From: an uncultured Lachnospiraceae bacterium | Lineage (GTDB): Bacteria > Bacillota > Clostridia > Lachnospirales > Lachnospiraceae | Assembly: GCA_905233955.1 (NCBI GenBank) | Contig: CAJOFQ010000002.1 | Coordinates: forward strand, 68,594-132,593 | DNA length: 64,000 nucleotides | Direction of reading: 5' to 3' | In this document: piece after piece, positions 11,501-19,752 of the stretch | How the letters are laid out: the number at the start of each line of letters is the position of its first letter | How positions within the stretch are numbered: the first letter of the stretch is position 1 | Program-made: the position numbers and the translations under genes | The notes under the pieces: generated by a model | The model's database searches: none | Seen by the model: the letters and a program-made list of their open reading frames with translations, nothing else | Told to the model about the DNA's origin: nothing

Positions 11501-12335
11501 GAATTGCCATCTCCATCAGACAGATGTACTTGTCATCCCTGTCCTTGTAAAACTCTTTAAAATCCTTGCAAAACTGTCTGTAGGTTTCCTCTATGAGTCC
11601 GGTATAATATCCATCCTCAAATTCTATTGATTTGATCTCGGTTGAAAAGGTTGTATGCCGGCAGTGATCAGACCAGTATGTATCCAATACCCTGATCTCT
11701 GTTATGGTAGGATCTCTGTGTTCTTCCTTGCTAAAATAATTTCTGATATGCCAAAAATCCGCATAGGTCATGGCCAGAGAAAGAGATTCATACAGCTCTT
11801 TGAAATCACTTTCAGGCATCACGCAAAAATCACTCATCACCTCTATGCCCTCAGGAATACTGTATTCCTGAACCAGAGTATCCGGTATGGCTTCTTCGGC
11901 CATTCTGGAATCTACAGGATTGATGCAATACCCGCATATCCTGTCAAATTCCTCATCTGTTATACTGCCCTCTATGATGTAGGTAGTGGCTGACCTGATC
12001 AAGGGCTGGGCGTCATCATTCAACAGCTGAAGACACTGCTGTGCAGAATCAGCCCTCTGATCATACTGTCCCGGTAACAGCTCCACTGTAAACCTGCGTC
12101 CGGATACATCAATATCATCTTCAAAAATATCATCCACCGGAGGCTCAGAAAAAACGGTGCGCTTGGCCATCTCATATACTTCTTCTGATACTCCGTCTAT
12201 ATCGTACCTGATGAGCTTACGCACATTTTCTACCTTGTCAATTCCCAGATAATGGCGAAGCTCGTGAGCTAATCTATGTGCTTCCGGGGCAAACTTATCC
12301 TTCTTTTCGACATATATCCTTCTGACGCGACTCAT
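8508..12335 (-). CDS. purL: Phosphoribosylformylglycinamidine synthase (long, single-chain)
   Basis: 1275 aa; [28 protein letters not shown]-type motif ([18 protein letters not shown]), C-terminal amidotransferase ([21 protein letters not shown]). Confidence 0.96.
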   Translation of the reverse strand: [1275 protein letters not shown]

Positions 12336-12371
12336 ACAGCCTCCTTCTTAAGCCAGGTTTTCATTCGTAGT

Positions 12372-12400
12372 AGTATAACATAAATCCACCATCTTGAAAA
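12372..12400 (-). promoter_or_regulatory. Possible sigma-A promoter of purL
   Basis: Minus strand TTTTCA-17 nt-TATACT, ~37 nt upstream of the purL ATG. The -35 is weak. Confidence 0.4.
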
Positions 12401-12429
12401 CTAAGAGGAACAGCTTGCAAAAAGAAAGA

Positions 12430-12454
12430 AGCCTGCACAATTACTGTGCAGGCT
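12430..12454 (-). terminator. Intrinsic terminator of the thl...etfA operon
   Basis: Perfect 10-bp stem AGCCTGCACA-ATTAC-TGTGCAGGCT, followed on the minus strand by TTCTTTCTTTTT, directly downstream of etfA. Confidence 0.9.
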
Positions 12455-12492
12455 CCCTTGCCGTATCCTTGTTACAAGCTATGCTCTATGCC

Positions 12493-13536
12493 TTATTTAG
12501 CCTGAGCCTTGATAGCATCTGTAAGCATAGGAACAATTTTGTTCAAATCACCAACAAGACCATAATCAGCAACATCGAAAATCGGAGCTGTATCATCCTT
12601 GTTGATAGCAATAATAATATCAGATTCTTCCATACCTGCTACATGCTGGATGGCACCTGAAATACCAATAGCAAAATATACATTAGGCCTTACAGTCTTA
12701 CCTGTCTGACCAACCTGCATGTCCTTGGGCTTCCAGCCACTGTCCACTACTGCACGAGAGCAGGAAACAGTTCCGCCTATTGCATCCGCAAGATCCTCTA
12801 ACAGCTTGAAGTTCTCAGGGCTTCCAACTCCACGGCCGCCTGATACCAGAATCTTAGCTTCTGAAATATCAACTGTCTTGGATACTTCCTTAACAACCTC
12901 GAGAATCTCTACATAGCGGTTGTTCTCGTCAAAATCAGGCTTGAACTCAACTACCTCAGCCTTGGCACCCTTGTTAGGCTCAATCTTCTGCATTACGCCA
13001 GGGCGAACTGTAGCCATCTGAGGACGGTTATCCGGGCATGCAATAGTAGCGATAGTATTACCACCAAAAGCAGGACGAGTCATCAGAAGCTGATTCTCTT
13101 TTGTCTTGCCATCTCCCGGCGTACCATTAAGCGGGAAGTTACCTATATCCAGTGATGTACAGTCAGCAGTCAATCCTGTTGCAACTCTGGCTGATACTGT
13201 AGGTCCAAGATCGCGTCCGATAGCTGTAGCGCCAACCAGAACTATCTCGGGCTTAAACTCATTAATAACACCTGCAAGTGCCTGTGCATAAGGCTCTGTA
13301 CGGTATATCTCAAGCTTGGGATCATCTACAACAATAACCTTATCTGCGCCATATTCTGCGAGAGAATCTGCAAGATCCTTGACGCCTGATCCAAGCAGCA
13401 CTGCTGCTACCTCAACTCCGCCAAGATCCTTTGCCAGATCTCTGGCCTTGCCCAGCAGCTCAAATGCGATATTGTCCAGCTTGTTATCTACCTGCTGTGC
13501 AAATATATATACTCCTTTGTAATCCTCTAATGCCAT
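12493..13536 (-). CDS. etfA: Electron transfer flavoprotein alpha subunit
   Basis: EtfA FAD-binding signature (PNVYFAIGISGAIQHVAGMEESDIIIAINKDDTAPIFDVADYGLVGDL). Confidence 0.97.
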   Translation of the reverse strand: MALEDYKGVYIFAQQVDNKLDNIAFELLGKARDLAKDLGGVEVAAVLLGSGVKDLADSLAEYGADKVIVVDDPKLEIYRTEPYAQALAGVINEFKPEIVLVGATAIGRDLGPTVSARVATGLTADCTSLDIGNFPLNGTPGDGKTKENQLLMTRPAFGGNTIATIACPDNRPQMATVRPGVMQKIEPNKGAKAEVVEFKPDFDENNRYVEILEVVKEVSKTVDISEAKILVSGGRGVGSPENFKLLEDLADAIGGTVSCSRAVVDSGWKPKDMQVGQTGKTVRPNVYFAIGISGAIQHVAGMEESDIIIAINKDDTAPIFDVADYGLVGDLNKIVPMLTDAIKAQAK

Positions 13537-13566
13537 TACAACATCCTCCTCATTCGTCTGCTGTCA

Positions 13567-14358
13567 TCAAATAACATGCTTCTCTAAAAGCTTGCCCATT
13601 ATGTAGTCTACTGATTCCTTCGGATCGAGACTAACCTTCTCGCCGGCTCCCTTTCTTACCTTGTCAGAAGCCTTGGCAATCTTAGTGGGTGAACCTGCCA
13701 AACCAATGTTAGCATCGTCCAGATCCTTTAAGTCGTTGCGGCCCCAAACGGTAACTTCCTTCTCATCATAGGCATCAAAGATTCCGCCGGGTGTCATATA
13801 ACGAGGCTCATTAAGCTCTGCCAACGCGGTAATAAGGCAGGGCATCTTAGCCTTGAGCATGTGGTAACGATCCTCATACTGACGCTTTACAACAACAGAG
13901 TCACCTTCGATCTTAAGCTCCTCTGCGTAGGAAATTACAGGCAATCCCAAATGCTCAGCGATCTGAGGTCCAACCTGAGCTGTATCACCATCTATTGCCT
14001 GACGGCCTGTGATGATAAGATCATAGTCAATATTTCTAAGACCTGCTGCAATTGTAGATGATGTAGCCCATGTGTCAGCTCCGCCAAGCACACGATCTGT
14101 AATCAGAACACCCTTGTCAGCTCCCATAGCCATTGCTTCACGAAGTACATCGTCAGCCTTGGGTAATCCCATTGTAAGTGCTGTAACCTCAACATTATCA
14201 GGATCGGAATCCTTGATTCGAAGAGCAGCCTCCAATCCGGCTTTGTCATCCGGATTCATGATAGAAAGCATAGCTGCACGGTTCAATGTTCCATCCGGGT
14301 TGAACTGTACGCCGCCCGCAGTGTCCGGAACCTGTTTAATACAAACTACTATTTTCAT
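13567..14358 (-). CDS. etfB: Electron transfer flavoprotein beta subunit
   Basis: MKIVVCIKQVPDT, MNPDDKAGLEAALRI, TGRQAIDGDTAQVGPQIAEHLGLP; adjacent to bcd and etfA. Confidence 0.97.
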   Translation of the reverse strand: MKIVVCIKQVPDTAGGVQFNPDGTLNRAAMLSIMNPDDKAGLEAALRIKDSDPDNVEVTALTMGLPKADDVLREAMAMGADKGVLITDRVLGGADTWATSSTIAAGLRNIDYDLIITGRQAIDGDTAQVGPQIAEHLGLPVISYAEELKIEGDSVVVKRQYEDRYHMLKAKMPCLITALAELNEPRYMTPGGIFDAYDEKEVTVWGRNDLKDLDDANIGLAGSPTKIAKASDKVRKGAGEKVSLDPKESVDYIMGKLLEKHVI

Positions 14359-14394
14359 ATTATATTAATACCTCCTATTTATTCTACGCGCGGT

Positions 14395-15546
14395 TTACTT
14401 CAATAATGCTCCTGAAATAACCATTCTCTGAACTTCAGATGTTCCTTCGTAAATCTCAGTGATCTTGGCATCGCGCATCATACGCTCTACATCGTACTCT
14501 CTGGTGTAACCATATCCGCCGTGAAGCTGAACAGCCTTGGTGGTGACTGCCATTGCTGCTTCTGCTGCAAAAAGCTTGGCCTGTGCTGCTTCAACTGAAT
14601 AAACCTTCTGTGTAGCCTTAGCCTGTGCTGCACGATATACCATGAACTGAGCAGCCTGCATACGGGTCGCCATATCAGCCAGAGTAAACTGGGTATTCTG
14701 GAATGCGGATATAGGACGGCCAAACTGCTTTCTCTCCTTAACGAAGTCGATGGCGCACTGCAGTGCTCCCTCACCTATACCAAGTGCCTGAGCGGCAATT
14801 CCGATACGACCGCCATCAAGAGTATGCATGGCAATACCAAAGCCCTTGCCTCTGGGCCCTAAGATATTCTCCTTGGGAATGCGGCAGTCCTCGAAGATAA
14901 GCTCATATGTGGATGAACCACGGATACCCATCTTCTTCTCCTTGGTACCAAATGAGAAACCAGGTGTTCCCTTCTCAACAATAAAAGCTGAAAAACGCTT
15001 CTGAGGACCACGCTTGCCTTCAACTATATCTGTTACGGCAAAGATGATATAAACATCAGCTTCCTTACCATTGGTGATAAAGCACTTTGTACCATTAAGT
15101 ACCCACTCATCGCCATCTTCAACAGCCTTAGTCTGTGCTCCCTGGGCATCAGTACCTGCACCAGGCTCAGTAAGGGCAAAAGCTCCAAGCTTCTGACCAC
15201 TTGCAAGGGGAACCAGATACTTCTGCTTCTGCTCTTCCGTACCGTAGGTCAGGATAGGATCGCAGCAAAGAGAAGTATGAGCTGAAACGATAACGCCTGT
15301 AGTACCGCAAACCTTTGATAACTCCTCAACACACATAACATATGTCAGAGGGTCAGCACCCTGTCCGCCATACTCCTTGGGGATAGGTATACCCATAAAA
15401 CCGGCCTTCTGCATCTTGGTAACCGTCTCACGCGGGAAAACCTCTGTCTCGTCTGTTTCCTGTGCAAGAGGCTTTGCTTCTTTTTCGGCAAACTCTGCAA
15501 AGAGAGTCCTGGCCATTTCATGTTTTTTATCTAATAAAAAATCCAT
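14395..15546 (-). CDS. bcd: Butyryl-CoA dehydrogenase (short-chain acyl-CoA dehydrogenase)
   Basis: ACAD motifs (GAFALTEPGAGTDA, CFITNGKEADVYIIFA, QLHGGYGYTREYDVERMMRDAKI). ATG at 15546 (MDFLLDKKHEM) follows GGAGG and is preferred to the track start at 15588. Confidence 0.96.
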   Translation of the reverse strand: MDFLLDKKHEMARTLFAEFAEKEAKPLAQETDETEVFPRETVTKMQKAGFMGIPIPKEYGGQGADPLTYVMCVEELSKVCGTTGVIVSAHTSLCCDPILTYGTEEQKQKYLVPLASGQKLGAFALTEPGAGTDAQGAQTKAVEDGDEWVLNGTKCFITNGKEADVYIIFAVTDIVEGKRGPQKRFSAFIVEKGTPGFSFGTKEKKMGIRGSSTYELIFEDCRIPKENILGPRGKGFGIAMHTLDGGRIGIAAQALGIGEGALQCAIDFVKERKQFGRPISAFQNTQFTLADMATRMQAAQFMVYRAAQAKATQKVYSVEAAQAKLFAAEAAMAVTTKAVQLHGGYGYTREYDVERMMRDAKITEIYEGTSEVQRMVISGALLK

Positions 15547-15588
15547 GCTTGTTTTTCCTCCATTATTTATTCTATAGTGATGCGACAC

Positions 15589-16458
15589 TTATGCATCCAT
15601 GGGTGTCTTGGTACGGTCAGCATTGTAGATATAGAAGCCCTTGCCTGACTTAACTCCCAAGTTACCTCCACGAACCATCTTGCGAAGCAGAGGACATGCA
15701 CGATATTTGCTGTCACCTGTCTCATTGTACAAAACATCCATAATTGCAAGGCAGATGTCCAGTCCGATGAAATCACCCAGCTCTAACGGTCCCATAGGAT
15801 GGTTAGCACCGAGCTTCATAGCTGTATCAATACCAGCTACATCTGATACGCCTTCCATCTTGATGAAGGCAGCTTCGTTAATAAGAGGGATCAGGATTCT
15901 GTTAACAACAAATCCTGCTGCCTCATTAACCTGAACAGGAGTCTTGCCGATCTCTTCTGAGATCTTCTTGATGCAGGCTACTGTATCATCAGGTGTATTA
16001 ACGCCTGCAATAACCTCAATAAGCTTCATACGGTCTGCCGGATTGAAGAAATGCATTCCGATCATAGGGCGTGAAAGACCGTTTCCAATCTCTGTTATGG
16101 AAAGTGATGATGTGTTAGAAGCGAATACACAGGAATCCTTGCAGATCTCATCCAGCTCCTTAAATGTAGTCTTCTTGACATCCATATCCTCGAAAGCAGC
16201 CTCAACGATAAGATCACAATCCTTACACAGATCCTCTTTAAGACCGGGTGTGATGCTGGCAAGGATGCCATCAACCTTAGCCTGATCCATCTTGCCCTTT
16301 TCTACCAGTCTGGCGTAGCCCTTTGCAATCTTATCCTTGCCGCCCTCTGCCCATTCCTGCTTAATGTCGCAAAGTGCAACCTCATAGCCGTCAACCTGTG
16401 CAAAGGCCTTGGCGATGCCCTGACCCATTGTGCCGGCGCCGATTACTCCAACCTTCAT
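15589..16458 (-). CDS. hbd: 3-hydroxybutyryl-CoA dehydrogenase
   Basis: GAGTMGQGIA Rossmann motif, GMHFFNPADRMKLIEVI, NRILIPLINEA, GPLELGDFIGLDICL. Confidence 0.97.
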   Translation of the reverse strand: MKVGVIGAGTMGQGIAKAFAQVDGYEVALCDIKQEWAEGGKDKIAKGYARLVEKGKMDQAKVDGILASITPGLKEDLCKDCDLIVEAAFEDMDVKKTTFKELDEICKDSCVFASNTSSLSITEIGNGLSRPMIGMHFFNPADRMKLIEVIAGVNTPDDTVACIKKISEEIGKTPVQVNEAAGFVVNRILIPLINEAAFIKMEGVSDVAGIDTAMKLGANHPMGPLELGDFIGLDICLAIMDVLYNETGDSKYRACPLLRKMVRGGNLGVKSGKGFYIYNADRTKTPMDA

Positions 16459-16484
16459 TTTTTCTCCTCCTTTACTATAGTTGC

Positions 16485-16661
16485 TTATTCGATTAAACCC
16501 GGATCCTGATAAAGCTTTCTTTCTATCATGCTTTTTTCATATTCCGCTGTTTCAATGACTTTATCAATATCGTGCGTTTCTGTAGCAACCTTCAATATTC
16601 TCTCTATGCGTTCCAACTGTTCAAACACATAGCCATTAAATTCTTTTACATCTGTCGCCAT
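16485..16661 (-). CDS. Small uncharacterised protein (58 aa) between thl and hbd
   Basis: Below the ORF-track size cut-off. Reverse strand reads MATDVKEFNGYVFEQLERIERILKVATETHDIDKVIETAEYEKSMIERKLYQDPGLIE*, ATG preceded by AGGATG, same strand and close spacing to both neighbours. Confidence 0.72.
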   Translation of the reverse strand: MATDVKEFNGYVFEQLERIERILKVATETHDIDKVIETAEYEKSMIERKLYQDPGLIE

Positions 16662-16681
16662 AGAAACACATCCTAAAAAAA

Positions 16682-17878
16682 TCAGTCACGCTCTACAATT
16701 GTAGCGCAGCCCATGCCGCCGCCAATGCAAAGTGTAGCAAGACCCTTCTTGGCATCCTTCTTCTGCATCTCGTGAAGCAGAGTAACTAAGATACGGCATC
16801 CGGAAGCTCCTACAGGATGTCCGAGAGCAATAGCTCCGCCATTAGGATTGAGCTGTCTTGCCACATCAATTCCCAGATCCTTGCCAACTGCAACAGACTG
16901 AGCAGCAAATGCTTCATTAGCCTCGATGATATCAAAATCACCAATCTTCATACCGGTCTTGTCCATAACCTTGTTAACAGCAGCAACAGGTCCGATACCC
17001 ATAACCTCAGGACGAACGCCTGCTAATGCTCCTGCTACGAAGGTAGCCATAGGCTTAACACCAAGCTCATTAGCCTTCTCTTCGCTCATAACTACAACTG
17101 CTGCAGCACCATCATTGATACCAGATGCATTACCAGCTGTTACAAATCCGTCCTTGTTAATAGGACGCATTCCTGCAAGCTTCTCTAATGTGACTGTAGG
17201 TCTGGGGCCTTCATCGGTGTCAAATACTACTGTATCTCTCTTAACCTTAACCTCAACCGGAACAATCTCATCCTTGAAAGCGCCTGCCTCCATAGCAGCC
17301 TTGCACTTCTGCTGGCTGTTGTAAGCAAACTCATCAAGCTCTTCACGGGTAAGATTCCATTCCTTGCAGATATTATCTGCTGTCTGAATCATATGATAAT
17401 CATTAAATGCATCCCAAAGAGCGTCCTTAACCATGGTATCTACAAGACCACCCTTGCTGGCTGAAGGCCACATCATACGATAACCGTAACGACCCTGAGG
17501 AAGGGCAAAAGGAGCCATGGACATACTCTCCATACCTCCGGCAACAACAACATCCGCGTCGCCTGCCATAATCATCTGAGCAGCCTGGTTAACACAGTTA
17601 AGGCCGGAACCACAAACAACATTGGTAGTTACTGCCGGTACTTCAACCGGAAGTCCTGCTTTGATGGAAGCCTGACGAGCAACATTCTGACCAAGACCTG
17701 CCTGGATTACGCATCCCATGTATACATGCTCAACCTGGTCACCTGAGATACCTGCACGGTTAAGTGCTTCCTTGATAACGATAGCGCCAAGATCAACAGC
17801 CGGGGTATTGCCAAGGCTTCCGCCCATAGTACCAATAGCTGTACGGCATGCACCTGCTAGAACTACTTTTTTTGCCAT
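16682..17878 (-). CDS. thl: Acetyl-CoA C-acetyltransferase (thiolase)
   Basis: Thiolase motifs ([56 protein letters not shown]). ATG at 17878 (MAKKVVLAG) after AAGGAGAAAGAC preferred. Confidence 0.97.
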   Translation of the reverse strand: MAKKVVLAGACRTAIGTMGGSLGNTPAVDLGAIVIKEALNRAGISGDQVEHVYMGCVIQAGLGQNVARQASIKAGLPVEVPAVTTNVVCGSGLNCVNQAAQMIMAGDADVVVAGGMESMSMAPFALPQGRYGYRMMWPSASKGGLVDTMVKDALWDAFNDYHMIQTADNICKEWNLTREELDEFAYNSQQKCKAAMEAGAFKDEIVPVEVKVKRDTVVFDTDEGPRPTVTLEKLAGMRPINKDGFVTAGNASGINDGAAAVVVMSEEKANELGVKPMATFVAGALAGVRPEVMGIGPVAAVNKVMDKTGMKIGDFDIIEANEAFAAQSVAVGKDLGIDVARQLNPNGGAIALGHPVGASGCRILVTLLHEMQKKDAKKGLATLCIGGGMGCATIVERD

Positions 17879-17942
17879 GTCTTTCTCCTTTTCTTGTTTG
17901 TTACGGTCTAAATGTACAATTATGGCTAAATTGCACAAATAG

Positions 17943-17994
17943 AACAGACTTCTGTTACTTCAACATCAAAAATGATAACATAACAGAGGTCTGT
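17943..17994. promoter_or_regulatory. Two operator-like dyads upstream of thl
   Basis: AACAGA-CT-TCTGTT at 17943-17956 and ACAGA-GG-TCTGT at 17983-17994, centres 39 bp apart; one in the promoter spacer, one just downstream of the predicted TSS. Confidence 0.6.
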
Positions 17995-18000
17995 ATTCAA
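17972..18000 (-). promoter_or_regulatory. Sigma-A-type promoter of the butyrate operon
   Basis: Minus strand TTGAAT-17 nt-TATCAT upstream of thl; spacer contains the dyad ACAGACCTCTGT. Confidence 0.7.
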
Positions 18001-18053
18001 GCAATCTTTGTGAAAAAATACCAAAAACCTTTATTGTTTCTTAGTAGCTTGTC

Positions 18054-19040
18054 TCAATTATCACGGCTGCTGTATTTCATCATGATAATTTCTACGCCGA
18101 TTTGCGGATCAATAAGGCCGGTTTTTATCCGGGCCTCAACATTGCCGGCATCCTTTATAAGCTGGCGTAGCTCCTCCATCCTGAAATTACCTGCCAGCAT
18201 CTGGTTTTTCCTGATAAAATACGGCCTTATACCGGCTGATCTTGCTATAACGCTGTCAGGCTCCCGGCGGTCTGTCATTTCTTTTACCACAAGCAGTTTT
18301 ATAAACTGACTCCTTAATATGGCAATTATCTTCAGAGGTTCTTCCTTTCTCAGAAGAAGGTCCCTATAAGCATTCATAGCCCCTGTGGAATCCTTTTTTG
18401 CTATGAATTCCAGCATTTCGAAGATCCTGTCCTCCGCAACGGCCGGACAGCATACTGATATATCCTCCTCTGTGATTGCTTCCTGTCCCTGGCAGTATGA
18501 AATCAGCTTGTCTATCTCATTAGACATTCTGTCCATTGAATCCCCTGCCCTATTGTAAAACATCTGCCAGGCCTGAGAATTCATGGAAAGATTTGCATTT
18601 TTTGTCCGTTTTGAAATCCATCCATACAGCGCTCTCTCATCGGGCAGATTAAGCTCCTCAACATCACCGTGTTTTTGAACAGCTTTATAAAGTGAAGTCC
18701 TTTTGTCAACTTTTTTCTCCGTAAAAATCAGGTATGCAGTTTCCGGAAGAGATTTAATATATTCTGTAAGCGTGGGGCATTTTTTATTAAACAGCCCTCC
18801 GTCCTCACAAACTATAAGCCTGCTGGAGGCAAAAAAGGGCATAGTATCCGCTGCTTCTATGATCGCAGATTCGCTGCACTGTGAATCCTTAAGGTGGGTA
18901 ATATTAATATCGCTGTCATCAGGACGAAGGGCTTGTGTCAATGTTTTGCGATAACCCCGGATCAGATAGCTTTCCTGGCCATATAACAGATATATGTGCT
19001 TGAATGATTTGTTTTTGATATCTGAATCTATTGTACGCAT
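18054..19040 (-). CDS. holA: DNA polymerase III subunit delta
   Basis: HolA-like sequence (IYLLYGQESYLIRGYRKTL...LIVCEDGGLF...YLIFTEKKVDKRTSLYKAV). Track start is GTG at 19070; ATG at 19040 also possible. Confidence 0.88.
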   Translation of the reverse strand: MRTIDSDIKNKSFKHIYLLYGQESYLIRGYRKTLTQALRPDDSDINITHLKDSQCSESAIIEAADTMPFFASSRLIVCEDGGLFNKKCPTLTEYIKSLPETAYLIFTEKKVDKRTSLYKAVQKHGDVEELNLPDERALYGWISKRTKNANLSMNSQAWQMFYNRAGDSMDRMSNEIDKLISYCQGQEAITEEDISVCCPAVAEDRIFEMLEFIAKKDSTGAMNAYRDLLLRKEEPLKIIAILRSQFIKLLVVKEMTDRREPDSVIARSAGIRPYFIRKNQMLAGNFRMEELRQLIKDAGNVEARIKTGLIDPQIGVEIIMMKYSSRDN

Positions 19041-19060
19041 GTCGTTACCATATAGTGATG

Positions 19061-19120
19061 CGAGGGTCACAAAGTCTCAAATTATTGCGCAAGCGCATAA
19101 TTTGGACCTTTTGACCCTTG
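19061..19120. repeat. 60-nt imperfect inverted repeat (long hairpin)
   Basis: 24 potential base pairs in four helices (19061-69/19112-20, 19071-74/19108-11, 19078-84/19098-104, 19086-89/19094-97) closing a CAAG tetraloop; no adjacent U-tract. Confidence 0.85.
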
Positions 19121-19132
19121 AATCATATTATC

Positions 19133-19161
19133 TTGCGGAGATCCTGTTTTTCCTCTATAAT
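19133..19161 (+). promoter_or_regulatory. Sigma-A promoter of folA-ilvB-ilvN
   Basis: TTGCGG-17 nt-TATAAT upstream of folA. Confidence 0.75.
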
Positions 19162-19235
19162 CATAAGGTAAATGCCAGAACCTTGCAAGCGGCATGATTC
19201 AATGAATATTTAACAGAACTGGAGAGTCCCGTAAG

Positions 19236-19724
19236 ATGAAGCTGATAGCTGCGGTTGACAAAAACTGGGGAATAGGACTTAAGGGCAGGCTCCTTTGTTC
19301 CATTCCAGAGGATATGAAATATTTTCGCAATACTACTCTTGGAAATGTGGTTGTAATGGGCAGAAGAACCCTGGAAAGCCTGCCAGGTGCCAGGGCGCTT
19401 CCTGACAGAACCAATATTGTTCTGACCAGAAACCATGACTACAAAGCCAAGGGTGCTGCCGTTGTTCATTCAGTGAATGAATTACAAAAAGAATTAGAAC
19501 AATACGACACTGATAATGTATTCGTGATAGGTGGAATGAGCATATACAAAACCCTTTATAATCTCTGCGATACGGCTTATATTACGAGGATTGACTATAC
19601 TTATGAGGCGGATGCTTATTTTCCTGATCTGGACAAGAATGACAACTGGGAGTTATCCGGCGAAAGCGATGAATACACCTACTTTGATCTAAGCTATACA
19701 TTTTGCACTTATCGACGGATTTGA
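19236..19724 (+). CDS. folA: Dihydrofolate reductase
   Basis: MKLIAAVDKNWGIGLKGRLLCSIPEDMKYFRNTTLGNVVVMGRRTLESLP, VIGGMSIYKTL. Confidence 0.97.
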   Translation: MKLIAAVDKNWGIGLKGRLLCSIPEDMKYFRNTTLGNVVVMGRRTLESLPGARALPDRTNIVLTRNHDYKAKGAAVVHSVNELQKELEQYDTDNVFVIGGMSIYKTLYNLCDTAYITRIDYTYEADAYFPDLDKNDNWELSGESDEYTYFDLSYTFCTYRRI

Positions 19725-19752
19725 TTCAACTTGACACACATGGAGGCTGTTT

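Noticed and set aside
12336-12492. Purine riboswitch upstream of purL
   Set aside because: Only ~95 nt remain after the etfA terminator and a likely promoter; no purine-aptamer core recognised.
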